Assembly: GCF_003144115.1 (NCBI RefSeq) | Contig: NW_020312007.1 | Coordinates: 215,898-279,897, forward strand | DNA from: Tilletiopsis washingtonensis | Lineage: Eukaryota > Basidiomycota > Exobasidiomycetes > Entylomatales | Direction: 5' to 3' | Length of the DNA: 64,000 nt | Part shown: positions 18,211 to 28,345 of the stretch, in pieces | Layout: the number at the start of each line of letters is the position of its first letter | Position numbering within the stretch: position 1 is the stretch's first letter | Notes under the pieces: model-generated | Told to the model about the DNA's origin: nothing | Database searches by the model: none | The model's input: only the letters and a program-made list of their open reading frames with translations | Made by a program: the position numbers and the translations under genes

Positions 18211-19857
18211 TCAGTCGACGCGGGTCTGGACGTGCTGCGAGATCATGACGCCTCCGCGCTCGCTCGCCACCGAGGCAGCACGAGCACGGTCGCGGGAAGC
18301 GCGGCCCGGCGCTGGTGCACGCGGTGTGGCGCGATCAGAGAACTGAGGCGGCTGACGAGCGATGGCCTGCTCGAGGTCGTCGTCGCCGGCCGGCGGTGCA
18401 TTCTCCAAGCCCTGGATCTCCCAGCCGAGCGGCGCCAGGCGCACGCGCGGAGCGCTGTCGCGGCGCTCGCCTCGCGGGCCGACGTCGTCGTCATCGTCAA
18501 AGTTGAGCGTCGGTGCGCTGATGGACGGCGGTGTGCTTGTGAGGCTCGAGCTGCTGGCTTGCGACGCGCCAGAGAGGTGCAGAGCTGTGCCGGTGTTGCG
18601 CCGGATGACGACGGGCTCAGGCGCCGTGACGGTGTTGAAGGGGTCCGAGAACGGTGGTGCGGCTCCGTTCGGCTGCGCTGCCGGCGTGGTGACCTCCTCG
18701 AGCGCGTCCTCCTTGCGAGTGACGCTGCCGGAGCGGACGAGCAGGGTGTTGAAGCCGAGGCGCTCGTCGAAGGCGCCGCCTTTCTCATACATCGTCTCGC
18801 CACTGATGCTGCCCGAGCGGCTGTGGCCGCCCATGGCGCCGGCTGCCGGGCCGCTGACGCTCGCACTGAAGCGCTTGGACGGCAGCTTGACGGTGGTGCT
18901 TGGCGCGGCGCCGAGGACGCCCGGGTTGCGCTGCCAGTTGGCCACATCGTCCTCGGTGATCTTGACGAGGCGCGACTCGAGCAGCGCCGTCTTGCTGCCC
19001 CAGGTGGCGCCGTGGAAGACGATGCGCGAGGCAATGACGGGGTTGACGACGATGGCGAAGGGAATCGGGTAGGCACGCAGCACGACATTCTTCTGCATCA
19101 CCCAGACGGCCAGCTGTGCGATGTTGCAGGCCAGGCAGACGGCGGCGTAGATGACGGCCGTCTCGAGCACCCAGGTCTGCGGGCTCATGATGCCGGAGCG
19201 CTTGTGGCCGCGGAAGTTCTTGCGCGCGCTGTGCACGGTGAGGACGAGGATGAGGACGTCGAAGCAGGTGGCGCCCGCAAAGCCCATGACGTGGACCGTC
19301 GGCGACGGTGCGGCAGTGCACTGCGGCATGCGTGGCAGGTGGTACGCCTCAGGCAGGCGGGCCGACCAGAAGAAGCCGACCGACACGGCCCAGAGCAGAG
19401 CCACAACCGTGAAGCACGCCCACACGAACATGTGCAGCTTGCGCTGGGCCGGGTACAAGCTGTTGACACGTGCGACGAAGATGGTGGCCGTGGTGCCCCA
19501 GACGAGCGCATATGTGGCGAAGATCCACGAGAACGTCGCCTGGCAGCTGAACGGGTTGGCGAAGAAGAAGACGGCCGATGCAATGGCGTTTGTCCAGGAG
19601 AGGTAGCGCGAAAGCAGCACGCAGATGTTGACGAGCACGACCTCGCGCTTGAGGATGAGCTGCTTCCACCGCTGGATCTCCTCGAAGAAGGTGACGATGT
19701 GCTCCCAGGCGAGCCAGGCGTAGACGGCGCAGAGAATGTAGCGGAACGTCTCGACCTGCGCGGCGAGCACGAGCTGGTCGGCGGGCAGGAAGTTGCCATA
19801 GCCGCCGAGGAGGAGCTTGTCTCCCGAGAGGGTAAGGTTGAGCTCTCCGGGTCGCAT
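18211..19857 (-). CDS. seven-transmembrane protein, DUF6533-like
   Basis: A single-exon gene of 548 aa. Seven hydrophobic segments can be counted in the first 310 residues, among them ILCAVYAWLAWEHIVTFF, NICVLLSRYLSWTNAIASAV, MFVWACFTVVALLWAVSVGF and CFDVLILVLTVHSARKNF. The arrangement, with WEHIVTFFEEI and an RYLSW motif in helix 2, matches the basidiomycete-expanded DUF6533 family of unknown function. The C-terminal 240 residues are hydrophilic, Ser/Pro-rich and presumably cytoplasmic, with possible phosphorylation sites. The topology resembles a receptor, but no ligand or G-protein coupling can be inferred. Absence of introns sets it apart from most neighbours, though the MFS and P450 genes nearby are also intronless. 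Confidence 0.72.
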   Translation of the reverse strand: MRPGELNLTLSGDKLLLGGYGNFLPADQLVLAAQVETFRYILCAVYAWLAWEHIVTFFEEIQRWKQLILKREVVLVNICVLLSRYLSWTNAIASAVFFFANPFSCQATFSWIFATYALVWGTTATIFVARVNSLYPAQRKLHMFVWACFTVVALLWAVSVGFFWSARLPEAYHLPRMPQCTAAPSPTVHVMGFAGATCFDVLILVLTVHSARKNFRGHKRSGIMSPQTWVLETAVIYAAVCLACNIAQLAVWVMQKNVVLRAYPIPFAIVVNPVIASRIVFHGATWGSKTALLESRLVKITEDDVANWQRNPGVLGAAPSTTVKLPSKRFSASVSGPAAGAMGGHSRSGSISGETMYEKGGAFDERLGFNTLLVRSGSVTRKEDALEEVTTPAAQPNGAAPPFSDPFNTVTAPEPVVIRRNTGTALHLSGASQASSSSLTSTPPSISAPTLNFDDDDDVGPRGERRDSAPRVRLAPLGWEIQGLENAPPAGDDDLEQAIARQPPQFSDRATPRAPAPGRASRDRARAASVASERGGVMISQHVQTRVD

Positions 19858-20169
19858 GGTGGGTATGAATGGAAGAGGTGGGGGGCGTGTCCTGCTGGCC
19901 AGGACGCCGGCGCGTTATGAGGCTTTGCCCTCTTGACGGTATGTGTACCTGCTGTCCCTTGCGGTGTCTACGGCGGCCCAACCGCCACCCTGAGTCCCTG
20001 TGTGCGTCCGTCGCGAGGCCACGCGGTATCTTGGCGGCTCCGACGATGGCACGCCATGGCTAGTCGACGGCGCAGTGAGCCAGCGCGGGCACGGAGGCAC
20101 GCTCGCTTGTCACGATGGAGCGTTGGGCCGACCTCCGAGATAGTGTGTGTGCGTCCTGGGATGGCGGCG

Positions 20170-20196
20170 CTGCTGCTGCTGCTGCTGCTGCTGCTG
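20170..20196. repeat. (CTG)9 microsatellite
   Basis: Nine uninterrupted CTG units lie in the intergenic region between the 7-TM and MFS genes. No coding role is apparent. Confidence 0.9.
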
Positions 20197-20510
20197 TTCG
20201 GTTGCTCAATGCTCGCTTGCTTCGCTGCAGTGCCGCTTGGCGCAGGACGGATCCACGCAGCTCTGCATCGGTGCGCCTCTCATGCGCATCTCAGCGCTCG
20301 AGCTGCGCCTGCGTCCCGCGGAACCGGGTTGGCGCAGGCGCAGGCGGGCCAGCTGCACAGACTTGAATCGGCGACTCGCAAAGGAGCACTCCGCTTCCGC
20401 CGTGGGAGGGCGCTTCGGGCGAACGCGAGATGGCGCTCGGACGTGGTGGTCTGTGTGGCCGCGCTGGGAGCCGAAGAGGAGCGAGTGGGTGCAGCAGGCA
20501 GTGCGGCCTG

Positions 20511-20535
20511 CGGTGCGGTGCGGTGCGGTGCGGTG
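20511..20535. repeat. (CGGTG)5 minisatellite
   Basis: Five tandem CGGTG units are followed by related GATGCGGA repeats to about 20562. The tract is non-coding. Confidence 0.85.
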
Positions 20536-21313
20536 CGAGATGCGGAGCGAGATGCGGAGATGGGGTGTGGAGGCGGGAGCGAGCGAGGCGCGAACGTGCG
20601 CGAGACGCCGGCGTCCGCTCCGACATCTGGCGCAGCAGCAGCAGCTCGTCTGTGTGACGACAATGAGGACAGCCGCACATCACACATCACAGCACTCCAG
20701 CCCACATGCTCAGAGCCGGCGCGGAGGAACCGCACGCTGCGCCCCACGCGGTCGCTCGGGCATGAAGCCGCCGGCTGAAGGGCGTCAGGCGCTAGCGCAC
20801 CCGGCGTCTTTCGCCAGCGGGCGCGGGAGCAGCGCGGAGTGCGGAGTCGAGGCGAGTGCGCACACGCTGCAGCTGCGGCAACTCGGCACCTCCAGAGCAG
20901 GCAGCCGCTCCGCTGCCTCCGCACTCTGACTACCACGCTCTGCCGCACCGCGCACGTCTCACCTCGCTCCGTCGAGCACGCAAACACGGCCGCTATCAAG
21001 CTCGCACGCTAAATATAGCGCTGCGCCGCGGGCGATGCTGCACAGTGACGCCGTCTCCGCCCATGCACCCCGCCGCTGCCGCCGGCACGGGGACAGGCGT
21101 GCCGCCGACACGGCGCTAGCTTGAGATTCTCGCACCTCCATCGGGGCGAGCTGCTCCCTGCGGAATCGTGGTGCAGGATGGCTCTGCTATTGCTGCGGCC
21201 GTGCAAGTTGTGCCTCGCAGGACGAAGCGTCTGCCAGCGTCGCGGCTGCGCAGTCCTGAGCTCGGCGCCTCGCACCTCTGCGCTTGGCTTTGCACCACAT
21301 CCACCTAGCAGCC

Positions 21314-22690
21314 ATGTCGTCTCCACGCAGCGAAGACAGCCACCCGCGCGACGATGCCACCGTTGTGGCACACGACGAGGACAAGGAGATGCAGCGCACT
21401 GAGGAGAAGGCTGCGACAGCGCCTGCGAGTCCTGCGGCCGCGCCGAGCGTGCCCGACGGCGGCCGGACAGCATGGCTCACGGTGCTCGGCTGCTTCCTGG
21501 CCTTCTTTGCCAGCTTCGGCTTCGTCACGGGCTATGGCGTGTTCCAGTCGTACTACGAGGGCATCCTGCCGAGCTACTCGTCCGACGACATCAGCTGGAT
21601 CGGCTCCTTCCAGCTCTGGGCCATCACGGGCATGGCGCTGCCGTCCGTGATCCTCTCGGCGCACGTCGGACCGCACGTCACGCTGGCCATCGGCACGTTC
21701 CTCACAGTGTTCGGCGTCATGATGGCCTCGATCTCGAAGGAGTACTACCAGCTGCTCCTGTCGCACGGCATCTGCACGGGCCTCGGCATCGGCCTCACCT
21801 TTATGCCCATCGTCGGCCTCCCGAACCAATGGTTCTCGAAGCGCCGCGGCCTCGCCGTGGGCCTCGCGCTCGGTGGCTCGTCGGTCGGCGGCGTCATCTG
21901 GCCGGTCGTCTTCAACCAGATGGTCAACCACGACCGCATCTCCTACGGCTGGACGATGCGCACGATCGGCTTCCTGCAGCTCGCGCTGATGGGCACGGCC
22001 ATTGCGCTGATCCGCTCCAACGTGCCGCGCAACAAGGCAGTCAAGCTCTCGTCGTTCCACAAGCCGCTGATGATGGCCGTCAAGAGCGTCGGCGTCGTGC
22101 TCTTTGCGCTCGGCCTGCTGCTGCACTTCTTCGGCATCTACGTGCCGTACTTCTACGCCCCGGCCTACGCACAGTCGCTTGGCGCCTCGCCCTACACGGC
22201 CTTCTGGGTGTCGGCAGTGCTGAACGCGGCGACGTTCTTCGGGCGCTTCGCGCTCGGCGCCGTCTCCGACTCGCTGGGCCACGGCAACACGCTGCTGGTC
22301 AGCGTCGTCGTGAGCGCCGCGCTGGCGTTTGCCTGGCAGGGCGTCTCCTCGGCCGCCGGCATCTTCGTCTGGGTCGTCTTCTACGGCTTCTTCAGCGGTG
22401 CCAGCGTCTCGCTGCAGAGTCCGGCCATTGTGCCGCTGGTGCCGAACCCCAAGCTGCAGCTCATGGGCCCGTACATCGCCATCCTGTGCTCCTTCAGTTC
22501 GTTTGGCTCGCTCGGCGGCTCGCCAATCGCCGGCCGCCTGCTGCGCAGCAGCGCCATGGGCAAGGCAGCGCCCGGGCCCGAGGACTTCCACGGCATGATG
22601 TACTTCACCGGCGGCATTCTCTTTGCCTCGTGTGCTTTCTACATCGCCGCCCGCGCCACGTACGAGCGGAACCCGCTCGCCAAGGCGTGA
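21314..22690 (+). CDS. MFS transporter, monocarboxylate-transporter (MCT) type
   Basis: A single-exon gene of 458 aa. A hydrophilic N-terminus of about 50 residues precedes PDGGRTAWLTVLGCFLAFFA, which matches the D-G-G-W/A opening of MCT-family helix 1. About twelve membrane segments follow. WFSKRRGLAVGLALGGSSVG is the conserved loop and helix 5 region of fungal Mch/MCT proteins, and FFGRFALGAVSDSLGH is the repeat of the MFS loop motif. In fungi these plasma- or vacuolar-membrane proteins move monocarboxylates or riboflavin-like solutes, and several export secondary metabolites; the substrate here is not predictable. ATG 21314 is chosen as the first ATG in frame. The P450 gene lies 650 bp downstream on the same strand, but two genes alone are weak evidence for a cluster. 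Confidence 0.9.
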   Translation: MSSPRSEDSHPRDDATVVAHDEDKEMQRTEEKAATAPASPAAAPSVPDGGRTAWLTVLGCFLAFFASFGFVTGYGVFQSYYEGILPSYSSDDISWIGSFQLWAITGMALPSVILSAHVGPHVTLAIGTFLTVFGVMMASISKEYYQLLLSHGICTGLGIGLTFMPIVGLPNQWFSKRRGLAVGLALGGSSVGGVIWPVVFNQMVNHDRISYGWTMRTIGFLQLALMGTAIALIRSNVPRNKAVKLSSFHKPLMMAVKSVGVVLFALGLLLHFFGIYVPYFYAPAYAQSLGASPYTAFWVSAVLNAATFFGRFALGAVSDSLGHGNTLLVSVVVSAALAFAWQGVSSAAGIFVWVVFYGFFSGASVSLQSPAIVPLVPNPKLQLMGPYIAILCSFSSFGSLGGSPIAGRLLRSSAMGKAAPGPEDFHGMMYFTGGILFASCAFYIAARATYERNPLAKA

Positions 22691-23339
22691 CGCAGCGAGC
22701 CTTTCTCTTGACGATCCCGTGTTCCTCCTTTCACGCTTCTCTTAATGACACACTTACGCTCGTGGCTGTCGAGCTCCGAATGGTGTGAATGAGGGTGGGG
22801 TGGCCCGAGCGTATCGCGGCCGGCGGAGGAGGTCGAGCCCGCGCAAGCGACTGCGAAGCGGCGCACGAAACGGTGCGGCACGCATGACAGCAGCATGCAG
22901 GACGTGCAAAAGTCGCCGGACTGCTGCGCCGCTCTTGCTCGCCAAAAGCGCCGCCCAGCGAGCCCAATTTAGCGCCTCGCCGCCGTCACTCAGCAGGACG
23001 CTAAGCACGCAGCCCGACAGCCGCAGCGACCGCCCGCTCGTCCCGCACCGTCCACCATGCGCTCTTCACCCGGTGCCGGTGCCTGCATGGGCGTGGCCTG
23101 CAGCGGTGCGCTTCGGCAGCGGCGAAGGCACAGAAGCAGAGGCAGGTGACAACCGTCTGGCGTCGCATGCAGCAGCGGCCAAGTCTGCGGCTTGTTCTCC
23201 ATCCTCACCGTTTACATCCACCCCACCTCTCCCTACTCTCCTCTCGCCTTGGATGACTTGACAAGCCTCGCACCGCCGCGAGCAGCATCCTCATCAACTA
23301 GTCACACCCGCTCTGTGCGCTCTGCGCGCTCTCAGCACC
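22691..23339. other. intergenic region upstream of P450
   Basis: These 649 bp contain no supportable ORF. The 130 bp before the P450 start are strongly C/T/A-rich, consistent with a 5' leader and promoter. Confidence 0.5.
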
Positions 23340-25148
23340 ATGGGCGCCACGCACGCCTTCCTCGCGCGAAGCGAGCTCGAGCTGCCCAGCACGCCCGTGC
23401 TCGTGCTCCTCGCCGGCCTCGCCACGCACTTCCTCTGCTCGCGCTTCGAGCCATGGCCGCACCAGCTCGCTCTTCCCGCCGTCTGCGCCACAGCAGCCCT
23501 CTTCTACTCGCAGCTTGTACTGCGCGACGGCAGCATCGTGGCGGCGACGCTGCACACGTCCAGCATCCTCGCGCTGTATGCCTCCGTGCTGCTGGCCAGC
23601 ATCGCCGTCTACCGCCTCTACTTCCATCGCCTGCGCCGCTTCCCGGGCACGCCGTCGATGGCACTGTCTAAGTGGACCCTCCTCTCCACCGACGTGCAGG
23701 GCTTTCGCTACCGGCTCGTCGACGAGCTGCACGCACAGCACGGCTGCATCGTCCGCACGGGCCCGAGAGAGCTCTCCATCAACGACGCCGGCGCGATTCC
23801 CTCGATCTACGCCGCCAAGAGCCCGTGCACCAAGGGCCCCTGGTACCGCGGCATCGCCGGCGACCGTCCAGTCGACGAGCAGAGCACGTACGACACGCGC
23901 GACAAGCACACGCATGCTCATCGGCGGAAGCTCTGGAACGCCGCTCTCTCGTCCAAGGCGCGCACTGGGCACGTCGAGACGATCAGCCAGCTCGTTTACA
24001 AGACGATCGCCCAGCTTCAGGCACGGGCGTCGTCGGCGCCAGACGTCGATGTCGGCGAGTGGTGCGACATGCTCAGCTTCGACTGCATGTGCGAGATCGG
24101 CTTCTCGCGCCGGCTGGACCTCATCGAGCGCGGCAAGCGCTCGCGCGAGCTCGTGCACCTGCAGGAAGCAGTAGCCGCCGCGCAGGTCATCGGCAATGTG
24201 CCGTACCTCTCCAAGGCGCTCGAATGGCTGCCGGGCAACAAGATCGGCCTCTTCAAGGGCTGGGTCGCTGGCGTCGTTGCTGAGCGAGCGGATGAGGTCG
24301 GCATCACCGGAGCAGCACCGAGCGTCGCAGGCGACAAGTCTGCGGATCCCGAGGCGCTGCACAGCAAGCCACTGTCACCGCCATCCACGCCAGCGACGGA
24401 GAAGCAGTGCTCAGACGTCATGGGCACACTGCTGCGCGCCGACAACGACTTCTCGCTGCACCGACGCCGGCAGATCGTCGCCGAGGGCATGCTGCTGGCC
24501 GTGGGCGGCAGCGACACGACTTCCGCTGCTTTGACAATGGCGCTGTATCTCCTCACTCAGCATCCGCAGGTGGCGGACGACGTACGCTCCGAAGTGGCCA
24601 GCGCCCTCGCCGCTGCGCGACCAGCCGATGCCTTGGCCGAGGCTGCCGTGCTCAAGGACAGCTGTCCGCTGCTCAACGCCGTCATCAACGAAACGCTGCG
24701 GCTATATCCGCCGGGCCTCTCTGGCCTGCAGCGCGAGACGCCCAAGGAGGGTCTCGCTCTCACCGTCGAGGGCTCGCCGGTATGGATCCCCGGCAACGTC
24801 GTCGTGACGGTGCCGCCGTATTCGGTCCATCGCGATCCTCGGCACTTCAGCCCGGCACCGCACGCCTTCCGGCCCGAGCGCTGGCTGCGGCCCGAGCAGG
24901 AGGAGCACATGAACGCCAGCGGCGCCTTCATGCCCTTCGGCTACGGCCCGACGAGCTGCGCCGGACGCGAGGTCGCATACGTGGAGATGCGTCTCTTCCT
25001 CGCGCGCCTGCTGCAGGCCTTCGAGCTGCGCTTTGCCGACACCTTTGACGCTGCAGCCTTTGAGCATGGACTGCGAGATCTCTTTACCCTGCACATCAAG
25101 GTCCCGCTCCAGCTGCATCTGTCTGCCCGCCCAGCCCAGACCGTGTAA
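23340..25148 (+). CDS. cytochrome P450 monooxygenase
   Basis: A single-exon P450 of 602 aa, longer than the usual 500-540 because of several N-terminal hydrophobic segments and an insertion (about residues 325-360, Ser/Pro-rich) before the I helix. Diagnostic elements are in order: N-terminal membrane segments; VGGSDTTSAAL (I-helix oxygen-binding motif); NETLRLYPP (ExxR); FRPERWL (PERF-like); and FGYGPTSCAGR (heme-binding FxxGxxxCxG with the Cys ligand). Several membrane-spanning stretches before residue 100 suggest anchoring in the endoplasmic reticulum. The type resembles fungal P450s acting on aromatic or alkaloid substrates, but subfamily and substrate cannot be assigned by eye. It follows an MFS gene on the same strand. 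Confidence 0.93.
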   Translation: MGATHAFLARSELELPSTPVLVLLAGLATHFLCSRFEPWPHQLALPAVCATAALFYSQLVLRDGSIVAATLHTSSILALYASVLLASIAVYRLYFHRLRRFPGTPSMALSKWTLLSTDVQGFRYRLVDELHAQHGCIVRTGPRELSINDAGAIPSIYAAKSPCTKGPWYRGIAGDRPVDEQSTYDTRDKHTHAHRRKLWNAALSSKARTGHVETISQLVYKTIAQLQARASSAPDVDVGEWCDMLSFDCMCEIGFSRRLDLIERGKRSRELVHLQEAVAAAQVIGNVPYLSKALEWLPGNKIGLFKGWVAGVVAERADEVGITGAAPSVAGDKSADPEALHSKPLSPPSTPATEKQCSDVMGTLLRADNDFSLHRRRQIVAEGMLLAVGGSDTTSAALTMALYLLTQHPQVADDVRSEVASALAAARPADALAEAAVLKDSCPLLNAVINETLRLYPPGLSGLQRETPKEGLALTVEGSPVWIPGNVVVTVPPYSVHRDPRHFSPAPHAFRPERWLRPEQEEHMNASGAFMPFGYGPTSCAGREVAYVEMRLFLARLLQAFELRFADTFDAAAFEHGLRDLFTLHIKVPLQLHLSARPAQTV

Positions 25149-26002
25149 TCGCTATATATCCGGATTCACTCTCCCTGCTTGCGTGACGACGCAGTGTGTC
25201 CGACTGGCGCGCAGCACGAGCGAGTTGCTGCGCTCGAGCGCAATTGCGCCAGCATCGTCGTTCAGCTCTGCCTTGGTGTGGCAGACGACTTGTCCTCGAA
25301 GGCGTCCTAGCTTCCGACATGCTCGCACTTCTTCCGGAGTACGGCGTCCGCCGCCCCACTGATGTTTCAGGACATCACGATCCACGCTTAGCAAGTCCCT
25401 TTATGCATAACGCTTGCCACGAACCGCAATACATTCGTTTTACGTGATTGTGCACAGGTGGAAGCAGCACAAGAGGGTGTGCGTCAGGTAGTCAGCGACA
25501 TTTCGAGGGGAGTGGAAGAGACATCCGAGCGCATGTGACGGCGCATGGACGGGCCAGCCCCATGGCGGCTCCACGCTGCCTCGGCGTTCTGGGCGCTTCG
25601 GCGCTCCCACGCCTCGCGGCTGCACGCGCGCCGTCAGCCACGTCGGCGCGGGGCACGCCGCCCGCTACGGCCGAGGCCCGCGCCGGCTGATGGGGCCCGA
25701 GCTCGCCTGTGCCTTGTCTCCACACCACATCACCCCGGAGCACCTGTCCACTCTCGCTCGCTCCGCACACTTCGACTTTCACCACCTCTTCGTCCGCCGT
25801 CGCTCTCAGCCGCCGTCAGAGCGTAAAGCGCCGCTGCGCAGCATCTGAACGCGCAGCACCTCCACCTGCGCCTCAAGTAAGCACCGCATAGCACAGGCGC
25901 TCGACCGTCACGCCTGGGCACCGCCCGCACGTCAAAGCGGGGCGTCTCGCGCCGCCAATTCCTGCTGCTGCGCCGCAGCTTGCACTCAGCCGCGCCGCGT
26001 CC
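25149..26002. other. intergenic region
   Basis: These 854 bp lie between the P450 and RING genes. CTATATATCC at 25152-25161 follows the P450 stop directly and may be part of its 3' end. The stretch before 26003 is C-rich. No gene, RNA or repeat is recognised. Confidence 0.5.
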
Positions 26003-28345
26003 ATGCCTGCCGGGCGCACGTCGTCCCTGGCGCAGCGCCTCGGCGCCGTCGAGGAGCGTGTGCGCCCACGCGAGGCGGCCGACGAGCACGCTGCGGCAGA
26101 TGTGAGCGGCAGCGCATCGACGAGTCGGCAGCCGCAGGATTCAGCCTCGCCTGCCCGCGCGTCCGGACTCGCTGGAGAAGACCGAGCCACGTCTGCCAGC
26201 GCGCCCGCCAGTCCTGCCGCCGCCACTGAGCCGAGCCGCGAGCACGCGACAGAAGTAGACGCCACGCCGAGCCAGGGCAGCTCCTCAGCTGCAGGACAGT
26301 CGACGGCCGGCGCATCCTCTTCTGAACAGCCCTCGGCGAGCAGCAGCTCCTTCGTGCTCCCGAGGCCTGCGCGCGGTCCTCGTGCTGAGGCTGCGCAACA
26401 GGACGCCGACACGTCCGAGGCCGCGAACGAGCGTCAGGCAGAAGGTGGAGCGGAGGCGAGTGGCAGTGCCGCACAGGTATCACCCGCACCAATGCCAGCA
26501 GACGGCGCAGCTGCACCTCCTGGAGCGCCGGATGCAGCGTCCAGCTCTAGCAGCGCAGCAGGAGCCGCGCCTCAGCCCGTGCAGCCGGCGGCTCCAGCAT
26601 CGCCGGTCGCACCGCCTCAGCCAGCATCCGCTCCTGCCGCGCCAGCAGCTGCCGCAAATCCACCGCGACCAGCGCCACGCAATCCGCTGGCGGCGATGAT
26701 CGATGCCTTTCTGCAGGGCTTTCGTGCCGCTGCGGCAGGGCCAAACGCTCAGCAGGGGCCGCCTGCGCCCGCAGCAAACGAGGCAGCAGCAGCGCCGCCA
26801 GCTGCTCAAGCTGAAGCGCCAGCAGAAGCACAGGCGGACGCGCCAGCTGCCGCGCCCAGAGAGGCGTCTCAGAGCGGTGCGGCCGCGGCTCCGGGCGATG
26901 GCCCCGATGCTCAGGCTGGTGCAGCCACTGGCGATGCGGCGCCAGCGAACGAAGCAGGCGCGAATGCACAAGCATGGGACGAGTCAGCGCTCGTCTTCCG
27001 CCTTCCCATGGTCGACCAGCAGGGCCGTCCGGCCTTCCTCGCCTTCATGCCTGGCCCGCTGCCCACCAACCCGCCGATGACGGCGCAACAGCAGCAGCAG
27101 CAACGCGACGAGCAGCCGCCGAACGATCCGCAGCGCTATGTGCCGAGAATGCCGATTTTCGTGCCTTTTGGGTGAGCCGAGCTGTGTGCGTCTATCCGCC
27201 TTTCTGCTAACGGCATGTCGCTCGGCAGCTCCTCGCCTCTGCCGTTCGCCTTCATCTTCGACGCGCCGACGAACACAGCCTGGCCCATCTTGCCGCTCGC
27301 AGGGCCGCCAGCTCTTGATCCCGAGGGCAACGAGGCCGGCCGCTTCATCTCCGGCCCTCCTTTCCGCATTCAGGTGAGTCTTGCGCGAGACTGGCTTTGA
27401 CCAGCTCTCTTCTGACTCCACGTCCAGCTCGATCTACACTTCTCTGGCCCGGCGGCACCGCCTGCGCCCGATCCGGAGCTTGCCACGAAGTTCGTCGCCT
27501 CGCTCGAGCGCGCGGACGCTGAGCTGCGCCGCCGCATGGCGCGCCTCGAGATCGGCGACATCGGCACCGGCGGCGTCGGCTGCGCCATCTGTCTCGAGGA
27601 GTACGAGCTCGACGACCGCCCGGCGTGGTTCGCCGGCGACGAGGAGACGCGCAACCTCGAGTGCGTCGTCGTGCCGTGCAAGGGCCATCACACGCTGCAT
27701 GCTGCCTGCCTGCACGATTGGCTCGCACCTCGACCTCCCGAGCAGTGGGCCTGCCCCTTCTGTCGCTCAGCGCTGGCGCCGAAGAAGAGCGCCGACGGTG
27801 CTGCAGACCAGCTGCCGTCACCCGCGGCGCCCGGCCTCGAGCTGCTCCGCGACGAGATCCGCAAGCGCGAGCGTGCCCAGGGCTGGCGCTGCGACACGCC
27901 GGCCTGCCTGCCGCGCTATCCCGACGAGCGTGACGCAAACGAGGCGCGCGAGGACGACGATCGGCTACTCAAGCTCAAGCCCTGCGCGCATGAGCACCAC
28001 CTCGAGTGCCTGTGCACGAGCATGAAGCTCGAGCAGGCCATCTCATCGGACGACGAGGAAGACGACGCCGAAGACGACACCGACGACGCCACGGCAGACG
28101 ACCATATGGCAGACGCCGCGGATAGCGAGCACGCGGCCGAGGAGGCAGCCGTCGGCTCATCGTCGCACACCCGCACGCTCTCGCTCGACCCCTCCGCCGG
28201 CCGCGACGTCGTCGGCAAGTGGGTCGTCTGCCCTGCGTGCCGCATCGAGGCCTGGGCTACGCTGCCGGCACGCAGCGCCAAGAGCAGCGGCCGCGTGCGC
28301 CGCGCCGTGCTCCGCCAGCAGGCTGCCGACCAGACGCAGGCCTGA
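26003..28345 (+). CDS. large RING-H2 protein with second RING-like zinc cluster
   Basis: Exons 26003-27171, 27229-27373 and 27428-28345 give about 743 aa. The first 390 residues are Ala/Pro/Gln/Ser-rich and probably disordered. A canonical RING-H2 lies at about 490-545: CAICLEEYELDD, then CKGHHTLHAACLHDWL, then WACPFCR, so a ubiquitin E3 ligase is likely. A second incomplete set of zinc ligands follows: WRCDTPACLP, LKPCAHEHHLECL, and after a highly acidic insertion of about 70 residues, VVCPACR near 700. It may be a split RING-like fold. No membrane segment is seen. Fungal relatives include RING proteins with long low-complexity N-termini of unknown substrate. Confidence 0.82.

Larger units (their letters stand above)
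19858..21313. other. long divergent intergenic region with microsatellites
   Basis: This 1.46-kb stretch between the divergent 7-TM and MFS genes has no supportable gene. It contains a CTG microsatellite and a CGGTG pentanucleotide repeat (listed separately). An AT-rich TAAATATAG at 21010-21018, 296 bp before the MFS start, could serve as a TATA-like element. Frames across it give Arg/Ala/Ser-rich strings only. Confidence 0.55.

Noticed and set aside
18205-19920. 571-codon plus-strand ORF opposite the 7-TM gene
   Set aside because: It is the antisense frame of a clear membrane protein; its product is Arg/Ala/Asp/Glu-rich with no domain, as expected from GC-rich third positions.
21305-22591. 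428-codon minus-strand ORF opposite the MFS gene
   Set aside because: Antisense shadow; the plus strand encodes an intact MCT-type transporter.
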